This document shows positions 34,997-44,178 of a DNA stretch of 49,943 nt, piece after piece; the first letter of the stretch is position 1; the number at the start of each line of letters is the position of its first letter. The translations under genes were made by a program, and so were the position numbers. The DNA is from an uncultured Bacteroidales bacterium. GTDB taxonomy: Bacteria; Bacteroidota; Bacteroidia; Bacteroidales; UBA932. Below the pieces are notes generated by a model. That model worked only from the letters and a program-made list of their open reading frames with translations, had not been told where the DNA came from and did no database searches. Location of the stretch: assembly GCA_944325495.1 (NCBI GenBank), contig CALVAD010000011.1:1-49943 (forward strand), in the 5' to 3' direction.

Positions 34997-35348
34997 GCCA
35001 TTGTGAACGAAGCCAGGACCTTGCTTCATCACGACAAATGAGGAACGCATATACGACCAGATTGCAGACAGAGGCCGCAAGGTTGCTCCTGGCACGAAAT
35101 GGCCATTCCCGTTGCGGCGGGTCTGCAATTCATAGATGTCCCCAGGTTGGTGTTCTTGAGACGGCTCGGGAACAATGAGTCCCGAATAATCGGCCATGCA
35201 GCGACCTTTATGGCCTATTTCTCAAAACTCACCGCTTCCAAGCCTTTCCGCCTGCCGCTGCCGGAATCCTCAAGCAGCCGGCCGGGTCCATTGCCGCCAA
35301 CGATATTCGCGATTATCACCAGCCCGGAGCGAAACCGGAGCGATATGC
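34997..35348. other. Intergenic stretch without a supportable gene
   Basis: This is the 352-bp space between the convergent aldo/keto reductase and dtd genes. Short open frames exist on both strands but none shows a family signature, a promoter or a convincing start. On the minus strand, directly after dtd, the frame reading LVIIANIVGGNGPG is open for about 50 codons without a start. It may be a decayed gene remnant. No strong terminator hairpin was noticed. Confidence 0.5.
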
Positions 35349-35801
35349 CTATTCGCGCAGGCGGGAATCTACTATGATCGTAACCGGACCGTCATTGACA
35401 AGCGCCACCTGCATGTCGGCGCCGAAGACCCCCTTTCTGACTTCCGCACCGGCCTCTTCCGAAAGCATGCGGCAAAAGGCTTCATAGAGCGGCACCGCGA
35501 TTTCATGCCCGGCGGCCCGGATGTACGACGGACGGTTTCCTTTGCGTGTGGAGGCGGTGAGAGTGAACTGGGAGACCGCGAGAATCTCGCCGCCGGCATC
35601 GACTACGCTGCGGTTCATGACGCCTGCTTCATCATCGAATATTCGCAGCCGCGCGGCCTTGGAAGCAAGCCACGCCGCATCTTCGGCGGTGTCGCCGTTC
35701 TCCACGCCGACAAGGATCATCAGACCCTTTCCTATCTCTGAAATCGTTGCGCCTTCCACGCTCACCGAGGCGCGGAGGGTTCTCTGTATCACCAGTCTCA
35801 T
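35349..35801 (-). CDS. dtd: D-aminoacyl-tRNA deacylase
   Basis: 150 residues, the usual length. Family signatures are [17 protein letters not shown] at the N-terminus, [13 protein letters not shown], the active-site [17 protein letters not shown] segment, and the GPVTIIVDS ending that contains the Gly-cisPro-type motif (NDGPVT). It hydrolyses D-amino acids from tRNA, and also Gly from mischarged tRNA-Ala, protecting translation. It is a single gene on the minus strand with an unremarkable 266-bp upstream region (35802-36067), in which I see no further gene. Confidence 0.96.
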   Translation of the reverse strand: MRLVIQRTLRASVSVEGATISEIGKGLMILVGVENGDTAEDAAWLASKAARLRIFDDEAGVMNRSVVDAGGEILAVSQFTLTASTRKGNRPSYIRAAGHEIAVPLYEAFCRMLSEEAGAEVRKGVFGADMQVALVNDGPVTIIVDSRLRE

Positions 35802-36067
35802 CGCTTCAGAATTTCTATGTATCTATACGGCGGCATGTCCGTCCGCCTCTTTAACATTCAGGTTGTAATGCGTTCGCACCCGACCGTCAGCCGGCCGGTT
35901 TGCATGGCTGTCAATGCGCCCCGTGAGCTTAAATGAAAGCCCCGCCATTCTTAATGGTGCCGGCGACAACAGGGAAAACCGCCTACAGGTGCGCAGACGG
36001 AGCATATGCAGTTCCTGTCCGGTGCCAGGAGACTGACATAAACGATATGGGAAGGGAACCCGCTCCC

Positions 36068-36634
36068 CTACTTCAACACCTTCCCGTCCATGAACGCGTT
36101 GCCGATTCTCGCGCCGATGGCGAGATAGGCGTTGTTCACGGGATCGAAGACCACGAAACCGGCCTTGGAGGGATCTATCTTCCCGCTGTCGTCAAGCACG
36201 GAGTCCGAGGCCGAGACATTGACGATGCGCGCTGTCATATAGCAGCTCTCAGGGTCGTAGGAAAGCAGTTCGCACTCCAGAGCGACCGGAAGCTCCTCTA
36301 TGAGAGGAGCGTTCACGAATTCCGACTTCACGGCATGGAAACCGGCCCTGTCGAACTTGTCGGGCACGCTGTTGCCCGAGACGATGCCGACATAGTCGCA
36401 TGCGGTCAGATACTCCGCCGTGGCGAAGCTCACGGTGAAGGCCCTGGACGCAAGTATGTTCTTCGTTGTCCTGTGCTCCTTGCCCAGGCAGATGCCTATG
36501 GTGTTGTCGGTATTTATTCCGCCCCATGCCGCATTCATCGCGTTGGGCTTTCCCTCGCCGTCATATGCTGCTACTATGAGCACCGGCTCGGGATACATCC
36601 AGCTTTTGCTTCCGAAATTCTTTCTCATGGTCAT
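36068..36634 (-). CDS. Flavin reductase family protein (FMN-binding)
   Basis: 188 residues of the flavin-reductase-like split-barrel fold: KSWMYPEPVLIVAAYDGEGKPNAMN at the start (described here by its ends only), then GGINTDNTIGICLGKEHRTT, FTVSFATAEYL and FDRAGFHAVKSE. Members bind FMN and reduce flavin or small substrates with NAD(P)H; some supply reduced flavin to monooxygenases. It starts 12 bp after the RND-outer-membrane-factor fusion, so it is probably the last gene of the efflux operon. That would put a flavin-dependent reduction step alongside export. The substrate is unknown. Confidence 0.9.
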   Translation of the reverse strand: MTMRKNFGSKSWMYPEPVLIVAAYDGEGKPNAMNAAWGGINTDNTIGICLGKEHRTTKNILASRAFTVSFATAEYLTACDYVGIVSGNSVPDKFDRAGFHAVKSEFVNAPLIEELPVALECELLSYDPESCYMTARIVNVSASDSVLDDSGKIDPSKAGFVVFDPVNNAYLAIGARIGNAFMDGKVLK

Positions 36635-36646
36635 ATAATTTTTAAA

Positions 36647-39600
36647 TTATCTCCAACCCCCTCCCAAGGCCTTGTAGAGCGACACCAGGGCGAGATATTC
36701 GTCCCTGACGGCCGACAGATGGGAGACCTGGGCGTCGAAATAGCGTCTCTGGGCGTCGAGCACGTCCAGATAGCTGATGGCTCCGTTGATATACTGAAGG
36801 TTCGCAAGCCTGTAGTATTTCGCTGACGCATTCAGAAGATCCGTCTGATAATTGGTGTTCTCGATGGCCGAATTATAGGTCACACGGGCGTCATAGACAT
36901 CCTTGAAGGCTGACATCACCGTCTTCTCGTATTCCGCGCGGCTGCGCTCGTAGGCTTCCACCGCCGCCTTGAAATTCGCCCTGTTCCTTCCGAAATTGAA
37001 GATCGGAGAAGCCAGGCTTCCGAGAGCATAGTAGAAAGGCGACTGGAAAAGGCCGGTGAACGCGTCGTTCTCAAGTCCGCCTATAAGATTGATCGTGAAG
37101 GTCGGAAACCTCTCGGCGCCCGCCACTCCCACGGCGGCTTCCGCGGCCCTGAGATTCATTTCCGCCTCACGCACGTCCGGGCGTCTGGTGAGCAGCTGTG
37201 ACGGCACGCCCGCGGCTATCTCGTCCCTGTAGCCGAGCTGCAGGAGCGAAGAGCCGCGCCTCTCCATCTTCCTGGGATACGAGCCAGTAAGGAAGGCGAG
37301 CTCGCTTTCCTTGACCGCTATCTGGCGCTCAAGGTCAGGAACCAGCGACGACGCGGTCGCAAGCTCCACTATGGCCTGCTGATAGGGTATCTCGTTGGTA
37401 AGTCCGCTCTGGAACCTCAGCTCGGCCTTGGCCACTCCTTCCTCCCTCGTCTTCACCGTGGCCCTGACGACAGCAAGCTCCTCATCCAGCGACACGAGTT
37501 CGAAATAGCAGCGCGCGACTTCGGAGATCAGCGTCATCCGGACGCTCCTCTGGGCCTCGACGCTCGCAAGATACTCCGACATGGCCTCCCGGGACCCCCA
37601 GCGCAGGCGGCCCCAAAGGTCCACCTCCCAGTTCATTTCGGCCTTCAGCCCGATCGCAGGGTCGTCCGAAGCCCCGGCTCCGCCATAATTGTTGAGTTCG
37701 TTGTCGGCGCTGGCGGTCGCGGATATCGAGGGAAAGATTCTGGAGTTCTCGACCCGGTAGCGATATTGCAGCTCCTGGACGCGCCGCGCCGCAATCTCCA
37801 TGTCCTTGTTGTATTCCAGGGCGTGACTGACCAGATTGCACAGAATGGTGTCTCCGTATATCTCGGTCCATTCCAGATCCGCGATGGTCAGGGAATCCAG
37901 CGTCTGTCCGGAACCATAGCTGGCGGGAAGCCCGAGTTCAGGCTGCGTCACATACTTCGACGGCGAGCAGGAGCTCGTCCCGAAGGCAAGGCCCGCAACG
38001 AGCAGGACGGCCATCACGCCGCCGGCCGCAGGGCCCTTGGGGCCGCGGAGCTTGCGGTTCTTCAGTTTATTGTGCATCATTTCCTTGAGTCTGTAGACCC
38101 ACACGAAGAAGAAAGGCACGAACAATATGCCTATTGTCACCGCCACGATCATGCCCATGAACACGCCGGTGCCTATGTTCTGCCGGCTCGCGGCTCCCGG
38201 ACCGGAGGCCATCACGAGAGGCAGCATGCCGAGAATGAAGGCGAGCGAGGTCATCATGATGGGCCTGAACCTGAGCTTCGCGGCATCGGCGGCCGCCTGG
38301 ACGGGGTCCTCGCCGTTCTCGACGTTCTCCTTGGCGAACTCCACTATCAGAATCGCATTCTTGGCCACCAGACCGACCAGCATGACCAGTCCGATCTGGA
38401 AATATATGTTGCTGTCGTAGCCGAAGACAAGCACTCCGAAATACGCGCCCGCAATCGCTATGGGCAGTGACATCAGCACCGCGACGGGCACGCTCCAGCT
38501 CTCGTAGAGAGCCGCAAGGAACAGGAACACGAACAGCACGCAGAGAGCGAGCACGGTGCCTGTCTTCCCTCCCTCGGTCTTCTCCTGATACGACAGTCCG
38601 CTCCATTCAACGTCCACATTGGACGGAAGATGCTCGTCGACTATCCGCTCCAGGGCGTCCATGGCCTGTCCGGAGCTGTAGCCCTGGGCGACCTCGGCAT
38701 TGATGTTCGCCGAATAGAACATGTTGAACCTCTTCACCGTGCCCGGACCCGTAGTATATGAGGTCGTTCCCAGGGCCGTCACGGGGACCATCGTGCCGGA
38801 AGAGCTCTTGACGAAGAACAGGTTCAGGTTGTCCTTGTGCGCGCGGTAGGGTCCTTCAGCCTGCAGGTACACCCTGTAGATACGGTTGTACATGTTGAAG
38901 TCGTTCACATAGACCGAACCGGTGAAGGCCTTGAGCGTCGAGAATATGTCGGCTATGGGCACTCCGAGCAACTGGGCCTTGTCGCGGTCGACATCGAAAT
39001 ACAGCTGCGGGATGTCCTTCTGCATCGCACTTGAGACGCTGGCAAGCTCCTTCGTCCTCGAAGCATAGTACACGAGAGTGTCGGCCGCGGCCTGAAGCTG
39101 CTCGTAAGTGCAGTCGCCGCGGGCTTCGAGAGCCATCTCTATGCCGCCGGAAGAGCCCAGGCCGGGAATCACGGCGGGCGTGCTCGTGTAGACCTTGCTC
39201 TCCGGATAGAGCGAGAGCGTGTCGGAAATCATCTGCATCATCTTCGAGATGTTCCTCACCTTTCTCTCGTCCCAGGGCTTCAGCATCACGGTGAACTGGG
39301 CGTTGGCCTGGCTCGTTCCGATTCGCGGCGAAGATCCGACCACGCTGAGCACGTTCTCGATGTCCGGCTGGCGCATGAAGAATTCCATAGCGCGGTCAGC
39401 TACCGCCCTGGTCCTCTCCAGCGTCGACCCTACGGGCAGCTCAAGCTCGACGGTGAAATACCCCTGATCCTCCTTCGGAAGGAAGCTCTGCGGGATGAGC
39501 CTGGCCATCACGAAGATGCCCACGCACACGATACCGAAAGCCGCGAACATGCGTCTGGAATGCTTCATGCTGGTGCGCACCATGCGGGCATAGAAGCTGT

Positions 39601-41161
39601 TGCCCGTCTCGTACCATGCGCTTATCTTCCTGAAAATGAAATTCTTCTTCTTGCCGTCATCCGGCCGCAGGAAGGTCGCGCACATCACAGGGCTCAGGGT
39701 GAGAGCCACCACCGTCGAGATTATCACGGACACGGCGATGGTCACGCTGAACTGACGGAAGAGTTCGCCTGTGATTCCGGAAAGGAAGCTCACGGGGACG
39801 AACACGGCGCAGAGCACCAGCGACATCGCCACGAGGGCGCCGCCTATGCCGCTCATGGCCTTCTTGGTGGCCTCCTTCGGCGGCAGATGCTCCTGCTCCA
39901 TTATACGGTCGACATTCTCGACCACCACTATGGCGTCGTCGACCACTATTCCGATCGCAAGCACGAGTCCGAGCAGGGTCATGGTGTTCAGCGAGAAGCC
40001 GAACAGCAGCATGACGCCGAAGGTGCCCACGAGCGATATCGGCACGGCTATCGCCGGAACCAATGTGGCCCTCCAGCTCTGCAGGGAGAGGAACACCACG
40101 AGAATCACGAGGATCAGCGCCTCGAAAAGCGTCTTGTATACCTCGTGGATGGACTCGGAGATATAGTCGGTCATGTCGAACGGAATGTCGTAGGTGATGC
40201 CGTCAGGGAAGCTCTCGCTTATCTCCGCCATGGCCGTCTTGACGTTTTCCGCCACCTCCATGGCATTGGCGCCGGGAAGCATCAGCACATTGATGACTGC
40301 GGCGTTCTCGCCGTCTATCCCGCTCTCGGTATTGTATGACTGGGCTTCCAGCGACACCCTCGCGACATCCCTCATCCTCAGGATGGTGCCGTCGTCGCTG
40401 GCGCGGACTATTATGTTCTCGAACTCGCTCTCGTTCGAAAGCCTGCCGGTCGCCGTGATGGGGGTCGTGACATCCACGTTCTCGATGGGCTGCTGGCCGA
40501 GGACGCCGGCGGCGGACTCGCGGTTCTGGTCGCGGATCGCGCTCTGCAGGTCACCGACGGTCAGCCCCATGCTCGCCAGCTTGTCCGGCTGCACCCATAT
40601 CTGCATCGCATAATAGCGGCCGCCGACGCTGGACACCCGTCCCACCCCTGGCACGCGCCGGATCATGTCGACCACGTTCAGAGTCGCATAGTTGCTCAGG
40701 TAGACTTCGTCGAACTTGGGGTCAGACGACTGCAGGGTGATGGTAAGCAGTCTGTTGGGAGCCTGTTTCTCGATGGATATTCCGTTCTGCACCACCTCCG
40801 CCGGCAGCCTCGACTCGGCCTCCTTGACCCTGTTCTGGATCTCCACGGCGGCAAGGTCGGGGTCGGTGGAGCTGTCGAAGGTCACCGTGACCGTACACGA
40901 ACCCGTATTGGTGTTGGAGGACTCCATATAGAGCATACCCGGAGTTCCGTTGAGCTCCTGCTCGATCGGAGTCGCCACGGCCTGCGAGACGGCGAGAGCG
41001 CTGGCTCCGGGATACGAAGCAGAAATCCTCACCTGCGGAGGAACGACATCCGGATACTGGTCGATCGGCAGCATCGTCAGGCCTATGAGGCCCACGATAA
41101 CTATCAGCACCGATATGACTGTCGAGAATACCGGTCTGTCTATGAAGAAATCCGATTTCAT
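36647..41161 (-). CDS. RND (HAE-1) efflux pump fused to outer-membrane factor lipoprotein
   Basis: 1504 residues in one frame. Residues 1-1049 are a full AcrB-like pump (MKSDFFIDRPVFSTVISVLIV described by its start, proton-relay TM4 GLVLAIGIVVDDAIVVVENV). Residues 1050-1504 are a TolC/NodT-type outer-membrane factor beginning MAVLLVAGLAFGTSSC, an intact lipoprotein signal with Cys at 1065. Typical factor motifs follow (LLTRRPDVREAEMNLRAAEA, YLDVLDAQRRYFDAQ). Usually the two are separate genes. Here the internal signal could act as a thirteenth membrane helix and be cut by signal peptidase II to release the factor. The start overlaps the membrane fusion protein stop by 4 bp. Together they form a complete tripartite exporter of toxic or hydrophobic compounds. 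Confidence 0.92.
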   Translation of the reverse strand: MKSDFFIDRPVFSTVISVLIVIVGLIGLTMLPIDQYPDVVPPQVRISASYPGASALAVSQAVATPIEQELNGTPGMLYMESSNTNTGSCTVTVTFDSSTDPDLAAVEIQNRVKEAESRLPAEVVQNGISIEKQAPNRLLTITLQSSDPKFDEVYLSNYATLNVVDMIRRVPGVGRVSSVGGRYYAMQIWVQPDKLASMGLTVGDLQSAIRDQNRESAAGVLGQQPIENVDVTTPITATGRLSNESEFENIIVRASDDGTILRMRDVARVSLEAQSYNTESGIDGENAAVINVLMLPGANAMEVAENVKTAMAEISESFPDGITYDIPFDMTDYISESIHEVYKTLFEALILVILVVFLSLQSWRATLVPAIAVPISLVGTFGVMLLFGFSLNTMTLLGLVLAIGIVVDDAIVVVENVDRIMEQEHLPPKEATKKAMSGIGGALVAMSLVLCAVFVPVSFLSGITGELFRQFSVTIAVSVIISTVVALTLSPVMCATFLRPDDGKKKNFIFRKISAWYETGNSFYARMVRTSMKHSRRMFAAFGIVCVGIFVMARLIPQSFLPKEDQGYFTVELELPVGSTLERTRAVADRAMEFFMRQPDIENVLSVVGSSPRIGTSQANAQFTVMLKPWDERKVRNISKMMQMISDTLSLYPESKVYTSTPAVIPGLGSSGGIEMALEARGDCTYEQLQAAADTLVYYASRTKELASVSSAMQKDIPQLYFDVDRDKAQLLGVPIADIFSTLKAFTGSVYVNDFNMYNRIYRVYLQAEGPYRAHKDNLNLFFVKSSSGTMVPVTALGTTSYTTGPGTVKRFNMFYSANINAEVAQGYSSGQAMDALERIVDEHLPSNVDVEWSGLSYQEKTEGGKTGTVLALCVLFVFLFLAALYESWSVPVAVLMSLPIAIAGAYFGVLVFGYDSNIYFQIGLVMLVGLVAKNAILIVEFAKENVENGEDPVQAAADAAKLRFRPIMMTSLAFILGMLPLVMASGPGAASRQNIGTGVFMGMIVAVTIGILFVPFFFVWVYRLKEMMHNKLKNRKLRGPKGPAAGGVMAVLLVAGLAFGTSSCSPSKYVTQPELGLPASYGSGQTLDSLTIADLEWTEIYGDTILCNLVSHALEYNKDMEIAARRVQELQYRYRVENSRIFPSISATASADNELNNYGGAGASDDPAIGLKAEMNWEVDLWGRLRWGSREAMSEYLASVEAQRSVRMTLISEVARCYFELVSLDEELAVVRATVKTREEGVAKAELRFQSGLTNEIPYQQAIVELATASSLVPDLERQIAVKESELAFLTGSYPRKMERRGSSLLQLGYRDEIAAGVPSQLLTRRPDVREAEMNLRAAEAAVGVAGAERFPTFTINLIGGLENDAFTGLFQSPFYYALGSLASPIFNFGRNRANFKAAVEAYERSRAEYEKTVMSAFKDVYDARVTYNSAIENTNYQTDLLNASAKYYRLANLQYINGAISYLDVLDAQRRYFDAQVSHLSAVRDEYLALVSLYKALGGGWR

Positions 41162-42339
41162 ACCTTGCGAGCCTTCATTCCGTGAATCAGCTTATGATAG
41201 CCCTCGACGACTATCTCCTCTCCTGCGAGCAGCCCCCTCTCGACTATCGTGTTGTTGCCGTTCTCCGGCCCGATTTCGATGAAACGCTTCTCCACGGTGC
41301 CGTTGGGACGCAGCACGAATATGTAGGAGCCTGTCTTCTCGGTCGAGATGGCCTTGGTGGGCACCACGACGGTGTTCTCCCTGACATCGAGCAGCACCGT
41401 CACGCTGGTGAACTGTCCGGGCAGCAGCTCGTGGTCGGGATTCGGCATCCTGGCCCTCACGGAGAAGGTTCCGGACTTGGAATCGACCTGAGGGTCGGCG
41501 AAATCCACCAGTCCACTGTAGGGATAGACCGACTTGTCCGCCAGCGTGATCCTCACATAGGGGGCCCAGGTCCGGGAAGTGTCGGTCTGACCGAAATTGA
41601 CGTTCCTGGCCTTGCTCTTCTGGTAGTCGAGGTCGGTCATCTTGAACTCCACGAACACCGTGTCGCTCTTGACGATAGTGGCGAGCAGCGACTGGCCTCC
41701 GGGACCGACGAGCGTGCCTATGTCGACATAGCGCTCGCTGATGTATCCGCTTATGGGCGAACGCACCACGGTATATCCGAGGGCGAGCTGGCTCTGCGCG
41801 AGATCCGCCTCGCTCATCTGCACCTCGGCCTTCGCGGTCTCATAGTTGGCCACGGCGTTGTCGAGATCGAGCTGGCTGGCGGCCTGCTGCTCGTACAGCG
41901 GCTCTATCCTCCTGAGGGCGCGCTCGGCCTGCTGGGCGAGCGCCTTGTTCTTCTCAAGCTGGGCCTTGTCCTTGTCGACCGTCGCCTGGTACTGCCTCGG
42001 GTCTATGATGAACAGCCTCTGGTTCTTCTCGACATAGGAGCCCTCCTCGAAGAGCATGCTTTCGAGATAGCCTTCCACGCGGGCGCGCACCTCGACGAAC
42101 TGCTGCGCCCTGATGGTGCCGGGATACTCGCCGTACACCTCGACATCCTGGGTCTGCACGGTCTGGGTCTGCACCACGGGTATGTTCTCCGGCTCCGGCT
42201 TCCTGCCGGCCAGAACTATTATCGTCACCACCGCCGCCGCGACGGCCAGCAGCACGACAGGCAGAATCCACGCCTTACGGCCGATCCTCCGCGTGCCATC
42301 CTCTACGGATTTCCGAAATTGTCCGAATTTTCCTTTCAT
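41158..42339 (-). CDS. RND efflux membrane fusion (periplasmic adaptor) protein
   Basis: 393 residues. A single N-terminal membrane anchor (about 24-46, WILPVVLLAVAAAVVTIIVL) is followed by a lipoyl half-motif (VEVRARVEGYLESMLFEEGS), an alpha-helical hairpin (about 115-185), the second lipoyl half (YTVVRSPISGYISERYV), and beta-barrel and membrane-proximal domains ending near GMKARKV. It bridges inner-membrane RND pump and outer-membrane factor. The gene overlaps the pump gene by ATGA and follows the NAD-dependent epimerase gene by 5 bp, so all are translated from one message. An uncleaved anchor instead of a lipobox is seen. Confidence 0.95.
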   Translation of the reverse strand: MKGKFGQFRKSVEDGTRRIGRKAWILPVVLLAVAAAVVTIIVLAGRKPEPENIPVVQTQTVQTQDVEVYGEYPGTIRAQQFVEVRARVEGYLESMLFEEGSYVEKNQRLFIIDPRQYQATVDKDKAQLEKNKALAQQAERALRRIEPLYEQQAASQLDLDNAVANYETAKAEVQMSEADLAQSQLALGYTVVRSPISGYISERYVDIGTLVGPGGQSLLATIVKSDTVFVEFKMTDLDYQKSKARNVNFGQTDTSRTWAPYVRITLADKSVYPYSGLVDFADPQVDSKSGTFSVRARMPNPDHELLPGQFTSVTVLLDVRENTVVVPTKAISTEKTGSYIFVLRPNGTVEKRFIEIGPENGNNTIVERGLLAGEEIVVEGYHKLIHGMKARKV

Positions 42340-42344
42340 AATCG

Positions 42345-43289
42345 TCAGGAGTTATGTCCGTCACCGAAAAGGCTGCCGGGCCGGAAACCGAAATCCCTGA
42401 ATGCCTTGTCGGTATCATAGTAATTCTTTATCATCAGTATCTTCATGTTGACCGAGCCGAACTCGACCTTCATGCCGCAGCGCGCGAGCAGGTCTCCGAG
42501 CGCGCCGGCAGCCTTCAGCAGAAAGTCCGGAAGCCTCAGGAAGCACCTGCGGCGGCCTTGATGGGCCGCTATCGCGCGGAAGAGCTCCTCGTATGTGTAG
42601 TTCTCCCCGCAGATCAGATATTTCTCTCCGTTCCGCCCTCCTTCCATGGCCATGACCATCCCGCGGGCGGCCTCGGCGACATCTATCACGTTCTTCCCGC
42701 CGGAGGGGCAGACGAGCACCGGCGACTTCTTCACCATGGAGAACACCCGGTTGGAGCCCTTCCCGCTGCCGTACTTCCCTATCATGAAAGTGGGGTTGAC
42801 CACCACGATGTCCATCCTGTCCGCAAGCGGCAGCAGGGCGTCCTCGGCCTCCTTCTTGCTCCGCGCATAGAAGGACTCGGAGAAGGGATATCTCATCGGC
42901 TGGCTCTCGTCGCTGCCGAAGCCTATGGTGTTCGCGGTGCTGACATATACGAAACGCTCCACTCCGCTCCCGGCGGCGATTTCCGCCAGCCGCCTGGATG
43001 CTTCCGCGTTCACTTTCCTGTACTGTTCGTAGTCGGGGCATGACTGGGAGGTCATGGCGGCCACGTGGATCACGCGCCCGCATCCGGACACCAGGGGCCC
43101 CATCGCCGAAGCGTCCTTGAAATCCGCCTCGACTATCTTGAGCCTGCCGGAGCGTTCTCCCGGGTAACTCTTCCCGCGGCGCAATGTCCCCACCACCGCG
43201 TAACCTTCATGCAGCAGTCTCTCTATTATGTTGGCGGCCAGCATCCCGTTGGCGCCCGTCACCAGCACTGTATTCTTCCTGTCTTCCAT
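42345..43289 (-). CDS. NAD-dependent epimerase/dehydratase (extended SDR)
   Basis: 314 residues. The N-terminal Rossmann motif TGANGMLAANI (about 11-21) and the active-site Tyr-Lys pair in FYARSKKEAED identify an extended short-chain dehydrogenase. The best general match by eye is the dihydroflavonol-reductase/3-beta-hydroxysteroid-type subgroup (VIHVAAMTSQSC, RFVYVSTANTIGFG, VVVNPTFMIGKYGSG). Substrate cannot be deduced. It lies 1 bp after the SDR gene and 5 bp before the membrane fusion protein gene, in one apparent operon with an efflux pump, suggesting that it modifies a compound that is then exported or detoxified; this is an inference. Confidence 0.9.
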   Translation of the reverse strand: MEDRKNTVLVTGANGMLAANIIERLLHEGYAVVGTLRRGKSYPGERSGRLKIVEADFKDASAMGPLVSGCGRVIHVAAMTSQSCPDYEQYRKVNAEASRRLAEIAAGSGVERFVYVSTANTIGFGSDESQPMRYPFSESFYARSKKEAEDALLPLADRMDIVVVNPTFMIGKYGSGKGSNRVFSMVKKSPVLVCPSGGKNVIDVAEAARGMVMAMEGGRNGEKYLICGENYTYEELFRAIAAHQGRRRCFLRLPDFLLKAAGALGDLLARCGMKVEFGSVNMKILMIKNYYDTDKAFRDFGFRPGSLFGDGHNS

Positions 43290-43290
43290 G

Positions 43291-44076
43291 TCAAGCTCCT
43301 ATTTCGTTCCTGAGCACGGACCGGCTCATCAGTTTCGACTTCAGCGGCTCCGGCACAAGCTTCAGCAGTCCGTACGACAATCTGTTCATGCCGCCGGGCA
43401 CGATTATCCTTTTCCCGCCGAGCATGCCTTCGATGCAGGCCCTGGCCGCCTCGGCCGGCGAAACGGAGAGCATGCGTCCGAGCAGTCCCTGACGCGCAAT
43501 CCGCTCCCGTATCTCCTGCTTCGTGGGCATGGGGCCGAGCAGGGCCAGACTTACGGAAATCCCGAAGCGCCCCAGTTCCTCGCGCATCCCGAGCGAAAAA
43601 TGCTTGACATAAGCCTTCGACGCCGGATACACGGTCTTGTAGCCCGTCGGAATCAGAGCGGCCAGCGACGATATGTTCAGTATGCGTGACGGGACGTTCC
43701 TGCGCAGGTTCGGCAGCAGTCCGCGGGTAAGCAGCGTGGTCGCCAGCACATTGAGCTTCATGATCGTGTCGATGTATGCGAGCGGCACCTCGTCGAACTT
43801 GCGGCTCCCGCCGGTGCCGGCGTTGTTGACCAGAACCGAAAGCTCGTATTTCGAATTCACCTCGGAGACGAAGTCCGTCAGCTGCCCCCTGTCGGTGAGA
43901 TCCAGCTCGAAGCATTCGCTTCTGGTTCCGCAGTCCCTGCATCTCCCGCAGACATCGGCCAGATTCTCTCCGGGAAGCGCCGCAAGGACCGTATTCATCC
44001 CTCTGGAAGCCAGCTGCAACGCAAGCTCCCTTCCCAATCCCTGGCTGGCGCCCGTTATCAATGCATATCCGTCCAT
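43291..44076 (-). CDS. Short-chain dehydrogenase/reductase (classical SDR)
   Basis: 261 residues from the ATG at 44076 (MDGYALITGASQGLG). A longer open frame exists upstream, but it reads through the terminator hairpin and carries no domain. The nucleotide-binding motif TGASQGLG (8-15), VLVNNAGTGG, catalytic Ser in ILNISSLAAL and catalytic YPASK are all present. The C-terminus (LSYGLLKLVPEPLKSKLMSR) is membrane-associated in flavour, as in related lipid-acting SDRs. It oxidises or reduces an unknown alcohol/ketone with NAD(P)H. It appears to be the first gene of a five-gene unit with an epimerase, an adaptor, the RND-factor fusion and a flavin reductase. Confidence 0.92.
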   Translation of the reverse strand: MDGYALITGASQGLGRELALQLASRGMNTVLAALPGENLADVCGRCRDCGTRSECFELDLTDRGQLTDFVSEVNSKYELSVLVNNAGTGGSRKFDEVPLAYIDTIMKLNVLATTLLTRGLLPNLRRNVPSRILNISSLAALIPTGYKTVYPASKAYVKHFSLGMREELGRFGISVSLALLGPMPTKQEIRERIARQGLLGRMLSVSPAEAARACIEGMLGGKRIIVPGGMNRLSYGLLKLVPEPLKSKLMSRSVLRNEIGA

Positions 44077-44094
44077 GTACTTCTTTTTTATAAA

Positions 44095-44171
44095 GCAGCC
44101 CGGCGTTCCTGAGAACGATCGGGCTGCCGGCAATACATATAACTAACCTCTTACGGCGGAACCACCGCCGT
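44095..44171 (-). terminator. Two stem-loops after the MBL-fold gene
   Basis: Reading on the minus strand after the stop at 44179, a 7-bp stem ACGGCGG/CCGCCGT (44153-44171) comes first. A longer interrupted stem follows, with outer arms GCAGCCCG/CGGGCTGC at 44095-44127, inner arms CGTTC/GAACG, and TTTATA immediately after. The second fits an intrinsic terminator that separates the MBL gene from the SDR-efflux operon. Confidence 0.55.
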
Positions 44172-44178
44172 CTCTTGC

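Noticed and set aside
35823-36005. 60-codon minus-strand frame between flavin reductase and dtd
   Set aside because: Basic, low-complexity composition, no promoter, no domain, and stop-free length is unremarkable in this GC content.
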